Made by a program: the position numbers and the translations under genes. The notes beneath the pieces are model-generated. The model had not been told where the DNA came from, did no database searches, and saw only the letters and a list, made by a program, of their open reading frames with translations. Positions 8,182 to 17,398 of a stretch of DNA of 64,000 nucleotides are shown here, one piece after another. How positions within the stretch are numbered: position 1 is the stretch's first letter; every line of letters begins with the position of its first letter. The stretch is from Pseudalkalibacillus salsuginis (GTDB lineage Bacteria; Bacillota; Bacilli; Bacillales; Fictibacillaceae), in contig NZ_JAKJHW010000001.1 of NCBI RefSeq assembly GCF_021646685.1, positions 930,001 through 994,000 on the forward strand, in the 5' to 3' direction.

Positions 8182-9348
8182 TTGATTCAGGATGGGATCA
8201 TGTATGTCAGTGTCTTGCTTGTCATCACTGCGATCATCGCTATCGCTGAAAGAAGGAGCGATTCGAAGTTCTTCAAGTATGTTCCTGGGATCGTTTTGAT
8301 TTATCTAGTTTGTGCTTTGTTGCAGACATTTGGAGTTTTCGGTGCGACCGCATCCAATGATACCGCCTATGGGACTGTGAGAGGTGTCCTGTTGCCCGCG
8401 ATGTTGATGCTTATGCTGCTCCATTGCGATTTACGCAAAATCATCCGGCTGGGACCGAAAATGCTGGGTGCATTCTTCGCCGCCTCATTAAGCATCGTTG
8501 CTGGATTCACGATTACATACATCTTGTTGAAGGGTTTTTATGCGGCTGACACTTGGAAGGCCTTTGCAGCATTAAGTGCAAGTTGGACAGGCGGATCGGC
8601 GAATATGGTTATACTCCAGGATATCCTTACCGTTCCAGAAAACATATTCGGTTTCGCATTGATCATGGATACGGTGAACTATTCTTTCTGGGTGATGTTT
8701 ATGTTTTGGCTGGTACCCTTTGCTGATAAATTCAATCGATGGACCAAGACGAATACAACATACCTCGATCAGGTTTCCGCTGAGATTTCAGCCACGGCAG
8801 AAGAAAATGAGGGCCCGGGGTTCGGGTTCGTGGAGATGCTCAGCTTGCTTGCCCTTGCCATCTTTGTCTCAGCACTTGGCACTAAGCTTGGAAACAGCTT
8901 GCCAGAACTTGGTACAGCTGTTAATAGTACGACTTGGACGATTCTTTTCGCCTCTGTTGTCGGAATCGTGCTCGCGATGACCAGAGTGGCCAGGATACCA
9001 GGTTCATTGGAAATTTCCAAAGTGATGTTGTATATCATCATTGCTTTGATTGCTTCACACGCGGATTTTTCACAGTTGTTCCAGGCGCCGGTCTATATCC
9101 TTTCAGGCTTCATGATTTTGTTTTTCCATGGTGTCTTCATGTTCCTCCTAGCCAAATTATTTAAGCTTGACCTCTTTACAATGGGGGTCGCTTCCCTTGC
9201 CAACATCGGCGGAGTTGCATCAGCGCCGATCTTAGCGGGTGCCTTCCACCGTTCGTTGATTCCGATCGGGATATTGATGGCGGTGCTCGGAAGCCTGCTA
9301 GGAACTTACTTCGGGATTTTGACTGCAAACATATTGTCTGCCCTTTGA
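8182..9348 (+). CDS. DUF819-family integral membrane protein (YjcL-like)
   Basis: The 388-residue protein is almost entirely hydrophobic, with about ten to twelve membrane helices and a short polar loop near residues 195-215. ASWTGGSANM near residue 135 and the glycine-rich ASLANIGGVASAPILAG near the C-terminus are typical of DUF819, a family with the look of ion-coupled transporters. The start is TTG 8182 with AAGGGAG upstream. It lies 27 bases before a secreted NlpC/P60 endopeptidase and is probably co-transcribed with it, which suggests uptake of a cell-wall peptide. The substrate is inferred, not shown. Confidence 0.82.
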   Translation: MIQDGIMYVSVLLVITAIIAIAERRSDSKFFKYVPGIVLIYLVCALLQTFGVFGATASNDTAYGTVRGVLLPAMLMLMLLHCDLRKIIRLGPKMLGAFFAASLSIVAGFTITYILLKGFYAADTWKAFAALSASWTGGSANMVILQDILTVPENIFGFALIMDTVNYSFWVMFMFWLVPFADKFNRWTKTNTTYLDQVSAEISATAEENEGPGFGFVEMLSLLALAIFVSALGTKLGNSLPELGTAVNSTTWTILFASVVGIVLAMTRVARIPGSLEISKVMLYIIIALIASHADFSQLFQAPVYILSGFMILFFHGVFMFLLAKLFKLDLFTMGVASLANIGGVASAPILAGAFHRSLIPIGILMAVLGSLLGTYFGILTANILSAL

Positions 9349-9375
9349 TTTTAAAAACGAAAGGAGAATCAGATT

Positions 9376-10395
9376 ATGGAAAAGTTACGAAAATGGATGG
9401 TTGGAATTCTTTCGGTCATGTTAGTTGGGGTTTTATCGATGGATATGGTCAGCGCAAAAAACTCGAGTGAAAACGGGTCAGAAACGGCCTATATCGATGT
9501 AGCCGCTGCGACGCTTTGGGTCGGACCGGAACGTTTACGCCCCGTTGATGGACCGTCAGCATCAAACCCAGTGGATCTTCGCACATGGACGAGTTCAATG
9601 TCATACGAGGAGAAGCTTTGGCTTGTCGGAAACTTGGAAACTCAAGCCTTACTCGGTTCAAAGGTTACGATACTAGAAAAGCAAGGAGATTGGGTAAAAG
9701 TAGCAGCGCATGAACAGCCGACTCCCCGAAACGATGTAGGCTACCCTGGATGGATGCCAAAAGATCAATTAACTGACGGGGCCGGGTTCGAGAAGATGGT
9801 CGAGCGTAAGTCAGTGGCTCTTGTAAAAGAACCGACCACTTGGTTGTATGACGATATGGAAAAGACGTCTGAATTCATGGAAATCAGCATGAATACAAGA
9901 CTTCCTGTGTTAAAAGAAGTCGGAAGCATGGTATTGGTGATGACACCGACTGACGGTGCTAAATGGTTATCAATTCAAGATGTAGATGTCTATGAATCTG
10001 TTAGTGATATCCCTTCCACGACTGCAGATGATGTGATTGAAACGGCTGAAAAATTTCTGGGACTCCCTTATTTATGGGCAGGAATGTCAGGATTCGGATT
10101 TGATTGCTCAGGATTCACCCATACTGTCTATAAAACGAATGGCATCACGATTCCACGTGACTCCTCTGTCCAAGCTACACATGGCACACCAGTCGCCCGG
10201 GAAGATCTTCAAAAAGGTGACTTGATCTTCTTCGCTTATAATAATGGTCAAGGCCGTGTCCATCATGTCGGCATGTACATCGGAAATGGTAAAATGATTC
10301 ATTCACCAAACTCCAGTACGACGGTGAAAATCGATGATTATGACGCACCAGGATATGGAGAAGAATACGCAGGCGCAAGAAGATACCTCGATTGA
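9376..10395 (+). CDS. Secreted NlpC/P60 endopeptidase with SH3-type domains (YkfC-like)
   Basis: This 339-residue protein has a signal peptide (about 1-27, ending VSA), two SH3b-like domains (about 40-135 and 145-205) and a C-terminal NlpC/P60 domain. Cys244 in FDCSGF, His297 in RVHHVGM and His309 in MIHSP form the expected catalytic set. The order and the DVAAATLWVGPE opening match YkfC, which cuts gamma-D-glutamyl to diamino-acid bonds in muropeptides once an N-terminal L-Ala is free. AAAGGAG precedes the ATG. It forms a likely two-gene unit with the DUF819 permease. A perfect hairpin follows. Confidence 0.88.
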   Translation: MEKLRKWMVGILSVMLVGVLSMDMVSAKNSSENGSETAYIDVAAATLWVGPERLRPVDGPSASNPVDLRTWTSSMSYEEKLWLVGNLETQALLGSKVTILEKQGDWVKVAAHEQPTPRNDVGYPGWMPKDQLTDGAGFEKMVERKSVALVKEPTTWLYDDMEKTSEFMEISMNTRLPVLKEVGSMVLVMTPTDGAKWLSIQDVDVYESVSDIPSTTADDVIETAEKFLGLPYLWAGMSGFGFDCSGFTHTVYKTNGITIPRDSSVQATHGTPVAREDLQKGDLIFFAYNNGQGRVHHVGMYIGNGKMIHSPNSSTTVKIDDYDAPGYGEEYAGARRYLD

Positions 10396-10416
10396 TGGCC
10401 GTACCGGGCACTAAAA

Positions 10417-10444
10417 ATGAGCAACCTGAGAGCAGGTTGCTCAT
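10417..10444. terminator. Hairpin terminator after ykfC-like gene
   Basis: ATGAGCAACCTG and CAGGTTGCTCAT form a perfect twelve-pair stem with loop AGAG. Only a weak T-rich tail follows, so efficiency is uncertain. It separates the plus-strand pair from the minus-strand yuiH. Confidence 0.7.
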
Positions 10445-10541
10445 TACCAATTTTAAATAGGGTTTACCAACATATTTGACTTGTTTACCAATAAATTCCA
10501 GGTCATTTACCCATATTTATTGTATTTTTACCTTTTTTCAA

Positions 10542-11135
10542 TCAATCCCAACTGAACCTTTCTTCCTTCCATGGACGGCCATGCATATGATACCCATTCT
10601 TTTCCCAGAAACCCGGCTTATTTTCAACTATGAATTCAATACCACGGATCCACTTGGCACTCTTCCAAAAATAAAGATGTGGAATGACCGCACGGAGGGG
10701 GAATCCGTGTTCAGGGGTCAAGGGCTTTCCATCATGTGTATGGGCCAGAAGGCTTGACTCCTTAAAAAAGTCTTCAATAGGCAGGTTTGTTGTCCAATCT
10801 TCTTCAGCATGAATCAGTACATAATTCACTTCTGGAAGGAGTTTGACCTTCTTAAAAATTTCTTTCGTTGATATCCCTTCCCATTGGTTATCAAGGCGCG
10901 ACCAACCTGTTACACAGTGTATATCGTTTTGTAATCTGACAATCGGTATTTCCATCACTTCTTCATACGTCAAACGGATTTCTTCCTCTACATGGCCGAA
11001 CAGTCTGAGATCCCATTCACCAAGATCCTGATAATAAGGCACATTCCCGTAATGCAGGACTGGCCATTTTTTCGTAACGACTTGATTAGGCGGCACCCGT
11101 TCGTCTTTTTTCGATTCCTCTTTTCCGAAATACAT
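10542..11135 (-). CDS. yuiH: Sulfite-oxidase-like molybdopterin protein YuiH
   Basis: The 197-residue protein has the oxidoreductase molybdopterin-binding fold. NDIHCVTGWSR carries Cys74, the expected Mo ligand, and GFPLRAVIPHLYFWKSAKW matches the substrate-side region. There is no export signal and no dimerisation domain, as in the short bacterial YuiH type. The physiological substrate is unknown. The gene stands before yuiF as in B. subtilis, but yuiG (bioY) is absent here. Confidence 0.85.
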   Translation of the reverse strand: MYFGKEESKKDERVPPNQVVTKKWPVLHYGNVPYYQDLGEWDLRLFGHVEEEIRLTYEEVMEIPIVRLQNDIHCVTGWSRLDNQWEGISTKEIFKKVKLLPEVNYVLIHAEEDWTTNLPIEDFFKESSLLAHTHDGKPLTPEHGFPLRAVIPHLYFWKSAKWIRGIEFIVENKPGFWEKNGYHMHGRPWKEERFSWD

Positions 11136-11294
11136 TTAAGCACCTCTTCCAATTGAAAATGTTGTGATAACTTGAAATGTAGACGTGTTTTTTAAGATCT
11201 TTCAAACTGTTGTTGTTGATAGTTTCTCGTTTTGTCGCGATTTTAGTGATGTTCGTCCCGATTTTCCTAAGAGATCGTTTCTTCATTCAAACTT

Positions 11295-12617
11295 TTAAAA
11301 GATGATGGCTGCTATCCACCCGAATAACACTAAGGGGATGTTATAGTGCAGGAATGTCGGAACACATGTATCCCAAATGTGGTTGTGTTGCCCATCAGCA
11401 TTCAGTCCAGCTGTGGGACCGAGTGTACTGTCAGATGCGGGAGAACCTGCATCACCCAATGCCCCGGCTGTCCCTACTAATGCAACGATCGCGAGAGGAC
11501 TGAATCCTAGCTCTTGAGCGAACGGTACAAAAATCGTTGCAATGATCGGTATGGTTGCAAAGGACGAACCAATACCCATAGTGACGAGCAAACCGACAAG
11601 GAGCATAATAAGTGCGGCAAGAACTTGATTGCCTGCAAAAACTGCCGACGCACTCTCTACGAGCTGTTCAATATGCCCGGTTTCACGCATCACCTCTGCA
11701 AATCCTGCTGCTGTGATCATGACGAATCCGATGAAGGCCATCATTTTCATCCCATCTGTAAAGATAACATCTGATTCACGGATCGAGAATGAACCACTAA
11801 ACAAGAGGATGATGATCCCAGTCAAAGCACCCATGATCATCGATTCGGTCAGGATTTGTATCACGACTGTCGCTACAATCGCAATGATGGCAACCGTGAT
11901 CGATCGAACTGAAAAGGCCGCCGTAATGCGTTCACTTTCGCTTGCGATGTCTTTATTTTCATAGCGGCGCGGTTTTCTGTAAGAAACGAATAAGGCAATA
12001 AGCAACCCGATCACCATTCCGATGACAGGCAGACTCATCGCCTTCGGAATCATCGCCATATCAACATTCAGTCCGCTTTTCTCCATTTCTTCCTGTATGA
12101 TCTGGTGGAAAATCAGACCAAAACCGACTGGCAACAGAATGTATGGCGCCGTCAACCCGAAGGTGATCGAAGAAGCCAATGCTCTCCGATCCATTTTCAG
12201 TTCATTGAAAATCATCAACAACGGCGGGATTAAAATCGGAATAAAAGCGATATGGATTGGTATGAGGTTTTGTGAAAAGATGGAGATTGTCACGATAATC
12301 AATAGCAATAGTGCTTTCGATAAAGCTTTCTTTTTCGAGTCACCTTGCTTCTGTGTGACTTTCAATGCTCCAGAAACGAGTACCTCTGGCAATCCTGTCT
12401 TCGATATCCCTAAGGCAAATGCTCCTAATAGTGCATAACTTAGAGCGATTACAGCATTATTGCCTAACCCTTCAGTAAAAACAGTGATCGTCTCGCTGAT
12501 ACCCAGTCCACCGACGATTCCACCAGTAAACGCACCAATGGCAAGTGCTAATACAACCTGTACACGCATCAAGCTTAAGATAAGCATGACGAATACAGCA
12601 ATTATAACAGCATTCAT
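11295..12617 (-). CDS. yuiF: YuiF-type ion/amino-acid transporter
   Basis: An integral membrane protein of about 440 residues with around twelve hydrophobic segments. The C-terminal GALGDAGSPASDSTLGPT motif is typical of the Na+/H+ antiporter-like YuiF family within the ion-transporter superfamily. The ATG at 12617 follows TTTGGAGG; an in-frame TTG at 12632 lies within that ribosome site and is rejected. It is flanked by yuiH downstream and pepA upstream, following the B. subtilis order. The substrate (cation or amino acid) cannot be told from the sequence. Confidence 0.83.
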   Translation of the reverse strand: MNAVIIAVFVMLILSLMRVQVVLALAIGAFTGGIVGGLGISETITVFTEGLGNNAVIALSYALLGAFALGISKTGLPEVLVSGALKVTQKQGDSKKKALSKALLLLIIVTISIFSQNLIPIHIAFIPILIPPLLMIFNELKMDRRALASSITFGLTAPYILLPVGFGLIFHQIIQEEMEKSGLNVDMAMIPKAMSLPVIGMVIGLLIALFVSYRKPRRYENKDIASESERITAAFSVRSITVAIIAIVATVVIQILTESMIMGALTGIIILLFSGSFSIRESDVIFTDGMKMMAFIGFVMITAAGFAEVMRETGHIEQLVESASAVFAGNQVLAALIMLLVGLLVTMGIGSSFATIPIIATIFVPFAQELGFSPLAIVALVGTAGALGDAGSPASDSTLGPTAGLNADGQHNHIWDTCVPTFLHYNIPLVLFGWIAAIIF

Positions 12618-12843
12618 GATGTTGACCTCCAAAGAATACTTTATCTTGATAAATCACTAATGTATTAAAACCTCAAACAATTTAACATGAATGAATAAGA
12701 GTGTCAACACATCCGGTTTCCTGAACCCGGTATATTCCATAATGAATTTCGGCTAAAAACAAGGGCACAAGCGCTGGGAAGAGATTGATCCAAAAATCTT
12801 CCCAACAAATTTCCAACGGGAACCTGGATCACCTGTTTCTAAT

Positions 12844-12880
12844 GCAAAAAAACCTCTCCAGCCTGTTTACTGGAGGGGTT
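12844..12880 (-). terminator. Terminator of pepA
   Basis: On the minus strand CCCCTCCAG pairs with CTGGAGAGG (one mismatch) around an eight-base loop and is followed by TTTTTTT, ten bases after the pepA stop. Confidence 0.75.
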
Positions 12881-12889
12881 CAGATGAAA

Positions 12890-14389
12890 TCAGGATTGCG
12901 TTTCGAATTTTTCAATCAATTTTAATATTGACCGTGTCATGACACCAGTGGCCCCTTTTGGCCCCAGGTCGCTCGTCTTGTTGCTGTATGCTGTACCTGC
13001 GATATCAAGGTGCAGCCAAGGTGTTTCGCCGACGAATTCAGACAGGAAGACCCCACCTTGGATCGGATGGGCAAGTCTACCGGCTGAGTTGACAAAATCA
13101 GCTACATCGCTTGTTTTTAAAATCTTTTTGTATGGGCCGAACATCGGAAGCCTCCATACATATTCGCCCGCTTCTTCTGCAGATCTCTCAAACTTTTCGA
13201 AGAAATCTTCATCATTCGTCATCACACCTGAAGCGATGTCCCCGAATGCCACAACGATTCCACCAGTAAGAGTGGCAAGGTCCACAAGATAGGATGCACC
13301 AAGCTCTTTTGCATACGTAAGCGCATCAGCCAAAATCAGACGACCCTCAGCATCGGTGTTCGTCACTTCGATTGTTTTACCACTCATGGAAGTTATGACA
13401 TCACCCGGTTTCATCGCGGAACCGTTGATCAGATTTTCACTTGATGGGATGACAAACATGATATTCACGTCTGGCTTGAGTCGTCCGACAGCTTCCATCG
13501 CACCAAGAACAGCTGCCCCACCACCCATATCGGATTTCATCTCATGCATGTTGAGGGCTGGCTTGATAGAATATCCGCCGGCATCGAAAGTGAGACCTTT
13601 ACCGACAAATGTGAGCACATCATTCCAATCCTTTTTCGCTATGTATTTGACAACAATCATTTTCGGATCCTGTTCAGACCCCTGGCTCACCGCTAACAAG
13701 GCACCCATGCCGAGCTCCATCATATCCTCACGCTCAAGCACGTCGTATTCGAAGCCGTATTTTTCCGAGATGCATACTGCCCGCTCGGCAAAATCCGTCG
13801 GTGTAAGCATGTTTCCTGGCGTGTTGACCAGATCACGTGTTACATTTGTACCAACAGCATACGCTTCTCCAGTTTTCAATGCATCAATGACCGTTGCAGC
13901 ATTTTCTTCAGAGTAGACAGTGATCGATTTCAATTCATAGCGTTTGTCATTCTTTTTCTCTTTATAATCTTCGAATTTATATGTGGAAAGGATGAATGCT
14001 TCTGCTAATGCGTGGGCAGTTTGGGTAATCTCAATCTCTGACCTGAAGGAATCAAGGGCGATAGCGATATCTTCCTGCTTACTGCTCTTGAGTTCTTTTG
14101 CTGCCCTTCCGAAAGCATCACGTACATTGCGGTATGTAAGGTCATTTTTCTTGCCGAGTCCAACAAAATAGATACTTTTGACGCCGAGCGCCCCTAATGT
14201 ATGAATCCGTGTCACCTTTTTCAATTTAGCTGAAAGCTCGCCACTTTTGAAAAGTTCGGTAATATGGCTATTGAGCGCACCATCGATTTCTTTCGTAATA
14301 CCTGTTGGTTTCTTGTCATCAGAGTATATTCCAACGACTAGAGTATGTATACCTTCCTTTAGGTCAATCTCGTTTTTAATTGTAAACAT
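12890..14389 (-). CDS. pepA: Leucyl aminopeptidase (M17)
   Basis: This 499-residue cytosolic metallopeptidase removes N-terminal residues from peptides. The M17 signature NTDAEGRL is at 344-351, and GKGLTFDAGGYSIKP near 263-277 carries the metal-binding Lys and Asp. The N-terminal macro-like domain is complete. AGGGGGA precedes the ATG at 14389. It corresponds to yuiE of B. subtilis and lies in the same position relative to yuiF. The gene appears to have its own terminator. Confidence 0.94.
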   Translation of the reverse strand: MFTIKNEIDLKEGIHTLVVGIYSDDKKPTGITKEIDGALNSHITELFKSGELSAKLKKVTRIHTLGALGVKSIYFVGLGKKNDLTYRNVRDAFGRAAKELKSSKQEDIAIALDSFRSEIEITQTAHALAEAFILSTYKFEDYKEKKNDKRYELKSITVYSEENAATVIDALKTGEAYAVGTNVTRDLVNTPGNMLTPTDFAERAVCISEKYGFEYDVLEREDMMELGMGALLAVSQGSEQDPKMIVVKYIAKKDWNDVLTFVGKGLTFDAGGYSIKPALNMHEMKSDMGGGAAVLGAMEAVGRLKPDVNIMFVIPSSENLINGSAMKPGDVITSMSGKTIEVTNTDAEGRLILADALTYAKELGASYLVDLATLTGGIVVAFGDIASGVMTNDEDFFEKFERSAEEAGEYVWRLPMFGPYKKILKTSDVADFVNSAGRLAHPIQGGVFLSEFVGETPWLHLDIAGTAYSNKTSDLGPKGATGVMTRSILKLIEKFETQS

Positions 14390-14444
14390 CTAATTCCCCC
14401 TATTGTCCTCATTAAAATCTATTATATCGAAATATTTCGATAAC

Positions 14445-14822
14445 CTAAACATCTTCTTTTAGATATAAATAAATTCGAGGCAAGTCAGGCAACGTTCTGA
14501 TTTTTTCAAATGGAACCCTTTCGATTGCAGGTATCCGTTCGAGACATTCCTTCACAAAATCGGAGAGCTCTATAGTATTCAGTCCCCAATAGTAAGTTGG
14601 ATACGGCTCGAAACATTCAATAGCCCGCTGGAACATTAATCTTGCTCCTTTTACATTGCCATATTCGTAGTGGTAAATCGCGACTGACATCTGGAGCAGC
14701 CCTTTTAAAAACAAATTCTGCTTATCTGTCATCCAGATTTCCTCAAGAAGATCGTGACATGTGTAATAATCACCTTCATTGAATTTTATGAAGAATTGAT
14801 AATATTCCATCGGATAATCCAT
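14445..14822 (-). CDS. DUF309 protein
   Basis: The all-helical protein of about 125 residues carries the DUF309 pattern HDLLEEIW near residue 21 followed by FLKGLLQMSVAIYHYEYGNVKGA. The function of this family is unknown; the His and Glu residues of the first motif are its conserved feature. GAGGGGGAG lies just before the ATG at 14822, which I prefer to the ATG at 14846 that has no ribosome site. It sits upstream of pepA on the same strand and is divergent from yuiD. Confidence 0.82.
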   Translation of the reverse strand: MDYPMEYYQFFIKFNEGDYYTCHDLLEEIWMTDKQNLFLKGLLQMSVAIYHYEYGNVKGARLMFQRAIECFEPYPTYYWGLNTIELSDFVKECLERIPAIERVPFEKIRTLPDLPRIYLYLKEDV

Positions 14823-14943
14823 GTCATCTCCCCCTCTTCTAATCATACCACGTGCATACCTGGAACAAAATGCGGGTAATCAATACAAAGAGGATATGGT
14901 AAACTAAAAAATAATCAGTTTTATAGAAAGGACGTTGCTTTTC

Positions 14944-15426
14944 TTGGACGCACTTATCACTAACTTTCCATTGTGGTGTTCGATCTTCGCCATATTATTT
15001 GCACAAGCGATCAAAATTCCAATCATGTATATTTCTACTCGAAAGATCGAATGGAATCTATTTTTCAGTACGGGAGGAATGCCGAGTTCACATTCTAGCG
15101 GTGTCACAAGTTTGGCTACGTCAGTCGGATTGCTTGAAGGAGTCGGCTCAACGATGTTTGCTATTACTGTCGTTTTCAGTGTCATCGTCATGTATGATGC
15201 CAAAGGTGTCCGCTGGCAAGCTGGAGAACAAGCAATCGTACTGAATCAATTGCTACGTGATTTTCAGCATCTCACCACAGAGATAAAGAACTGGCCTAAG
15301 AAAAACGAAGAGGAAAAACGCCGGGAACTGAAAGAATTGCTCGGACATCGCCCGAGTGAGGTATTTTTCGGCGCAATCCTTGGGATCGGGTTAAGTCTTA
15401 GCATTTATTACAGTTTCATTCATTAG
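14944..15426 (+). CDS. yuiD: YuiD, divergent PAP2 membrane protein
   Basis: The protein of about 160 residues has a hydrophobic N-terminus, the motif FFSTGGMPSSHSSGV near residue 40, a second membrane pair and LLGHRPSEVFFGAILG near the end. This matches the YuiD/DUF212 group related to PAP2 acid phosphatases, whose active-site set is only partly kept. I choose TTG 14944 because AAAGGA lies upstream at usable spacing and the resulting start (MDALITNFPLW) matches YuiD. TTG 14935 is too close to that site. The stop abuts the next gene's ribosome site. Confidence 0.83.
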   Translation: MDALITNFPLWCSIFAILFAQAIKIPIMYISTRKIEWNLFFSTGGMPSSHSSGVTSLATSVGLLEGVGSTMFAITVVFSVIVMYDAKGVRWQAGEQAIVLNQLLRDFQHLTTEIKNWPKKNEEEKRRELKELLGHRPSEVFFGAILGIGLSLSIYYSFIH

Positions 15427-15438
15427 GGGGAGATTAGA

Positions 15439-16248
15439 ATCCGGATTGTATCGATTTGTCCAAGCAATACAGAATTAGCAGCTTATTTAGGGTTAACTTC
15501 TTCTATTGTCGGAGTGGATAATTTCTCAGATTGGCCTGAAGAAATTGTTGGATTGCCACGTTTAGGACCTGACCTCGATATCGATATCGACAAAGTGGAG
15601 TCCCTGGAGCCAGATCTCGTCCTCGCCTCATTAAGTGTGCCGGGTATGGAGAAAAATATTGAGCGACTAAAGAGACGAAACATCCCCTTTCATGTGTTCA
15701 ATCCAAACTCCCTGGAAGATATCGCAGCTGATCTTCTGACTTTAGGCAAGTTGACAGGGATTGAGGAACGGGCTGAGATGGTTGTAGAGGAATATCGTTC
15801 AATGATTGAAATGTACCGGGGGATCGCTGAAAAAATTGATGTGAAGCCTAAGCTGTATTGGGAATGGTGGCCAAAGCCTGTTTTCACACCTGGTGGCATC
15901 AATTGGCTAACGGAAATCAGTACGCTGGCTGGTGCTGTCAATTGTTTTGCTTCAGAGGATACAGCCAGTTTTCAAACAGATTGGGAAACGGTACGGAGGA
16001 AAGAACCAGACCATATTTGTCTCGTTTGGGTAGGTGTACGAACCCAGAAAGTGAAACCTGCCATTTTACAGAAGCGGCCTGGTTGGAATGAAATGAAAGC
16101 GATGAAGACACAGAATGTGCATGTCCTGGAAGAACCCTACTTTTGCAGGCCTTCACCTCGTCTATTAATTGGGTTGCAAAAAATCGCCTCGATCATCCAC
16201 CCGGAGCACTACCCTGCCTTTAAAGAAACTCATAGAGACCTTTGTTGA
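15439..16248 (+). CDS. Cobalamin-binding / BtuF-like periplasmic-fold protein with non-AUG start
   Basis: The coding frame of about 269 residues opens RIVSICPSNTELAAYLGL, the canonical start of cobalamin- or iron-chelate-binding proteins of the BtuF type, and runs through GVDNFSDWP to the end without interruption. There is no signal peptide, so it is cytosolic or an orphan of this fold. No ATG, GTG or TTG exists between the in-frame yuiD stop (15424) and GTG 15514, which would cut off the conserved first strand. AGGGGGAG (15425-15432) points to ATC 15439 as the start codon, six bases away. No permease or ATPase gene is adjacent. Confidence 0.75.
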   Translation: MRIVSICPSNTELAAYLGLTSSIVGVDNFSDWPEEIVGLPRLGPDLDIDIDKVESLEPDLVLASLSVPGMEKNIERLKRRNIPFHVFNPNSLEDIAADLLTLGKLTGIEERAEMVVEEYRSMIEMYRGIAEKIDVKPKLYWEWWPKPVFTPGGINWLTEISTLAGAVNCFASEDTASFQTDWETVRRKEPDHICLVWVGVRTQKVKPAILQKRPGWNEMKAMKTQNVHVLEEPYFCRPSPRLLIGLQKIASIIHPEHYPAFKETHRDLC

Positions 16249-16311
16249 GGAATTAAAATTATAATTGAAATTGAATGATCGAATGACAATATGTAAAGAT
16301 AAAGATGAAGG

Positions 16312-16362
16312 GGACTGAACCCTCATCCTCATCAATGATGGATGTCCGGGTCAGTCCTCTTT
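16312..16362. terminator. Bidirectional terminator
   Basis: GGGACTGAACCC and GGGTCAGTCC form an imperfect long stem ending in CTTTTTC on the plus strand, between the convergent cobalamin-binding-like gene and yuiC. Confidence 0.65.
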
Positions 16363-16376
16363 TTCATATGGGATCA

Positions 16377-17072
16377 TTAAGTACCTTTGGGCGGAAACAG
16401 CTGTTGACGGAATACTTGCATGGACTTTTGCTCATTCAATTCGGTCAACTCTTGTTCTGTCAGGGAGCCATTCCCCTTTTTTATGATATAGACTTCTAAC
16501 GTCTTCTTTCCCCACTTTTCGAATACATCCTTTACTTCCTCGTAATAAAGGTCGATCTTCTTGTTTTTAATGGCCGATCCTGTATCAGCCACCACACCAT
16601 ATCCATATCCAGGGATGAATAGGATACTGCCGATCGGGAATATAGAGGTATCAGCTGCGATTGTAGAATATAAATCGCGCCGTACTTTAACACCTGATTT
16701 TGTTATTCCATAAGCCGGATGAGCCTCCGTTTTACCTGTCGATTCAACACCCGCGGTATATCCGGTAGCCACGACTTCCACTGTAGGGTATCGTTCTGTA
16801 TCTACCATTGCTTCAAGAGAACTCTCTTTGGCAATCGTATTGGATGCGATCAATAATGGTGTTTTCGTGTTGAATAACGACTTGAACATCATAGCTGTTC
16901 TTTTTTTCATATGTTCCACTGCTTCTAGGTTTATAGAGATTTCTTTTTGATTTGATAAACCCATTAATCCTGAAGCCTCTACTCCGGAGAGCTTTCCAAT
17001 TGTCATGAACAGGGCCAGGATGAACAAGCAACACATAAGAGAGCGTTTCAGGATTGTTTTTGTAAACTGCAT
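16377..17072 (-). CDS. yuiC: YuiC, 3D-domain peptidoglycan lytic protein
   Basis: This 231-residue protein has an N-terminal membrane or signal segment (about 9-26) and a C-terminal 3D domain. The three aspartates are Asp141 (AADTS), Asp163 (VADTG) and Asp174 (KKIDLY), the catalytic and structural set of the MltA-like double-psi barrel. YuiC of B. subtilis is a stationary-phase-survival type lytic transglycosylase acting on the cell wall. The ATG at 17072 follows AGGAG. The open frame upstream to 17270 runs into repeats and is not coding. Confidence 0.87.
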   Translation of the reverse strand: MQFTKTILKRSLMCCLFILALFMTIGKLSGVEASGLMGLSNQKEISINLEAVEHMKKRTAMMFKSLFNTKTPLLIASNTIAKESSLEAMVDTERYPTVEVVATGYTAGVESTGKTEAHPAYGITKSGVKVRRDLYSTIAADTSIFPIGSILFIPGYGYGVVADTGSAIKNKKIDLYYEEVKDVFEKWGKKTLEVYIIKKGNGSLTEQELTELNEQKSMQVFRQQLFPPKGT

Positions 17073-17158
17073 CTCTTCACTCCTCTCATGCCTAATACTT
17101 TCCAAAATCACCAGAAAGTATTCATGAGAGGAAGCATTTATCTGAATATTCACTTTGT

Positions 17159-17270
17159 TTTGGTGCCAGGCACCGAAATGAAAGCCAATAGCACCAACGC
17201 TTCCAAATCGGTGCCTGGCACCGCTCAGAAACCTTGATATAACAGGCTTTATTTCAGGTGCCTGGTACAT
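17159..17270. repeat. R2 repeat cluster (GGTGCCAGGCACC units)
   Basis: Palindromic units GGTGCCAGGCACC (17162) and GGTGCCTGGCACC (17210), and a partial GGTGCCTGG (17257), are spaced by about 35-40 bases of related sequence. The same units occur at 21425-21532 and in degenerate form near 29648 and 49290. Confidence 0.8.
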
Positions 17271-17335
17271 AAAAAGAAAAGCGCAACGCCCTGGTTAGGG
17301 GTTGGAGCTGGACATTCTTTCACCGCAACCAAAAA
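17270..17335 (+). repeat. R1 repeat, internally deleted copy
   Basis: Both ends of the R1 family are present (AAAAGAAAAGCGCAACGCC and TTGGAGCTGGACATTC, then CACCGCAACC), but the central 110-120 bases found in full copies are missing. Confidence 0.75.
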
Positions 17336-17398
17336 GGGGACTCACCTAAACAACCGTCCTGTGGACGATGCTTTGGGTCAGTCCCCTTGTTTACAGTA

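Noticed and set aside
17072-17270. N-terminal extension of yuiC running upstream through the R2 repeats
   Set aside because: The sequence there is repeat DNA without a start site, while ATG 17072 has a good ribosome site followed by a signal-like helix.
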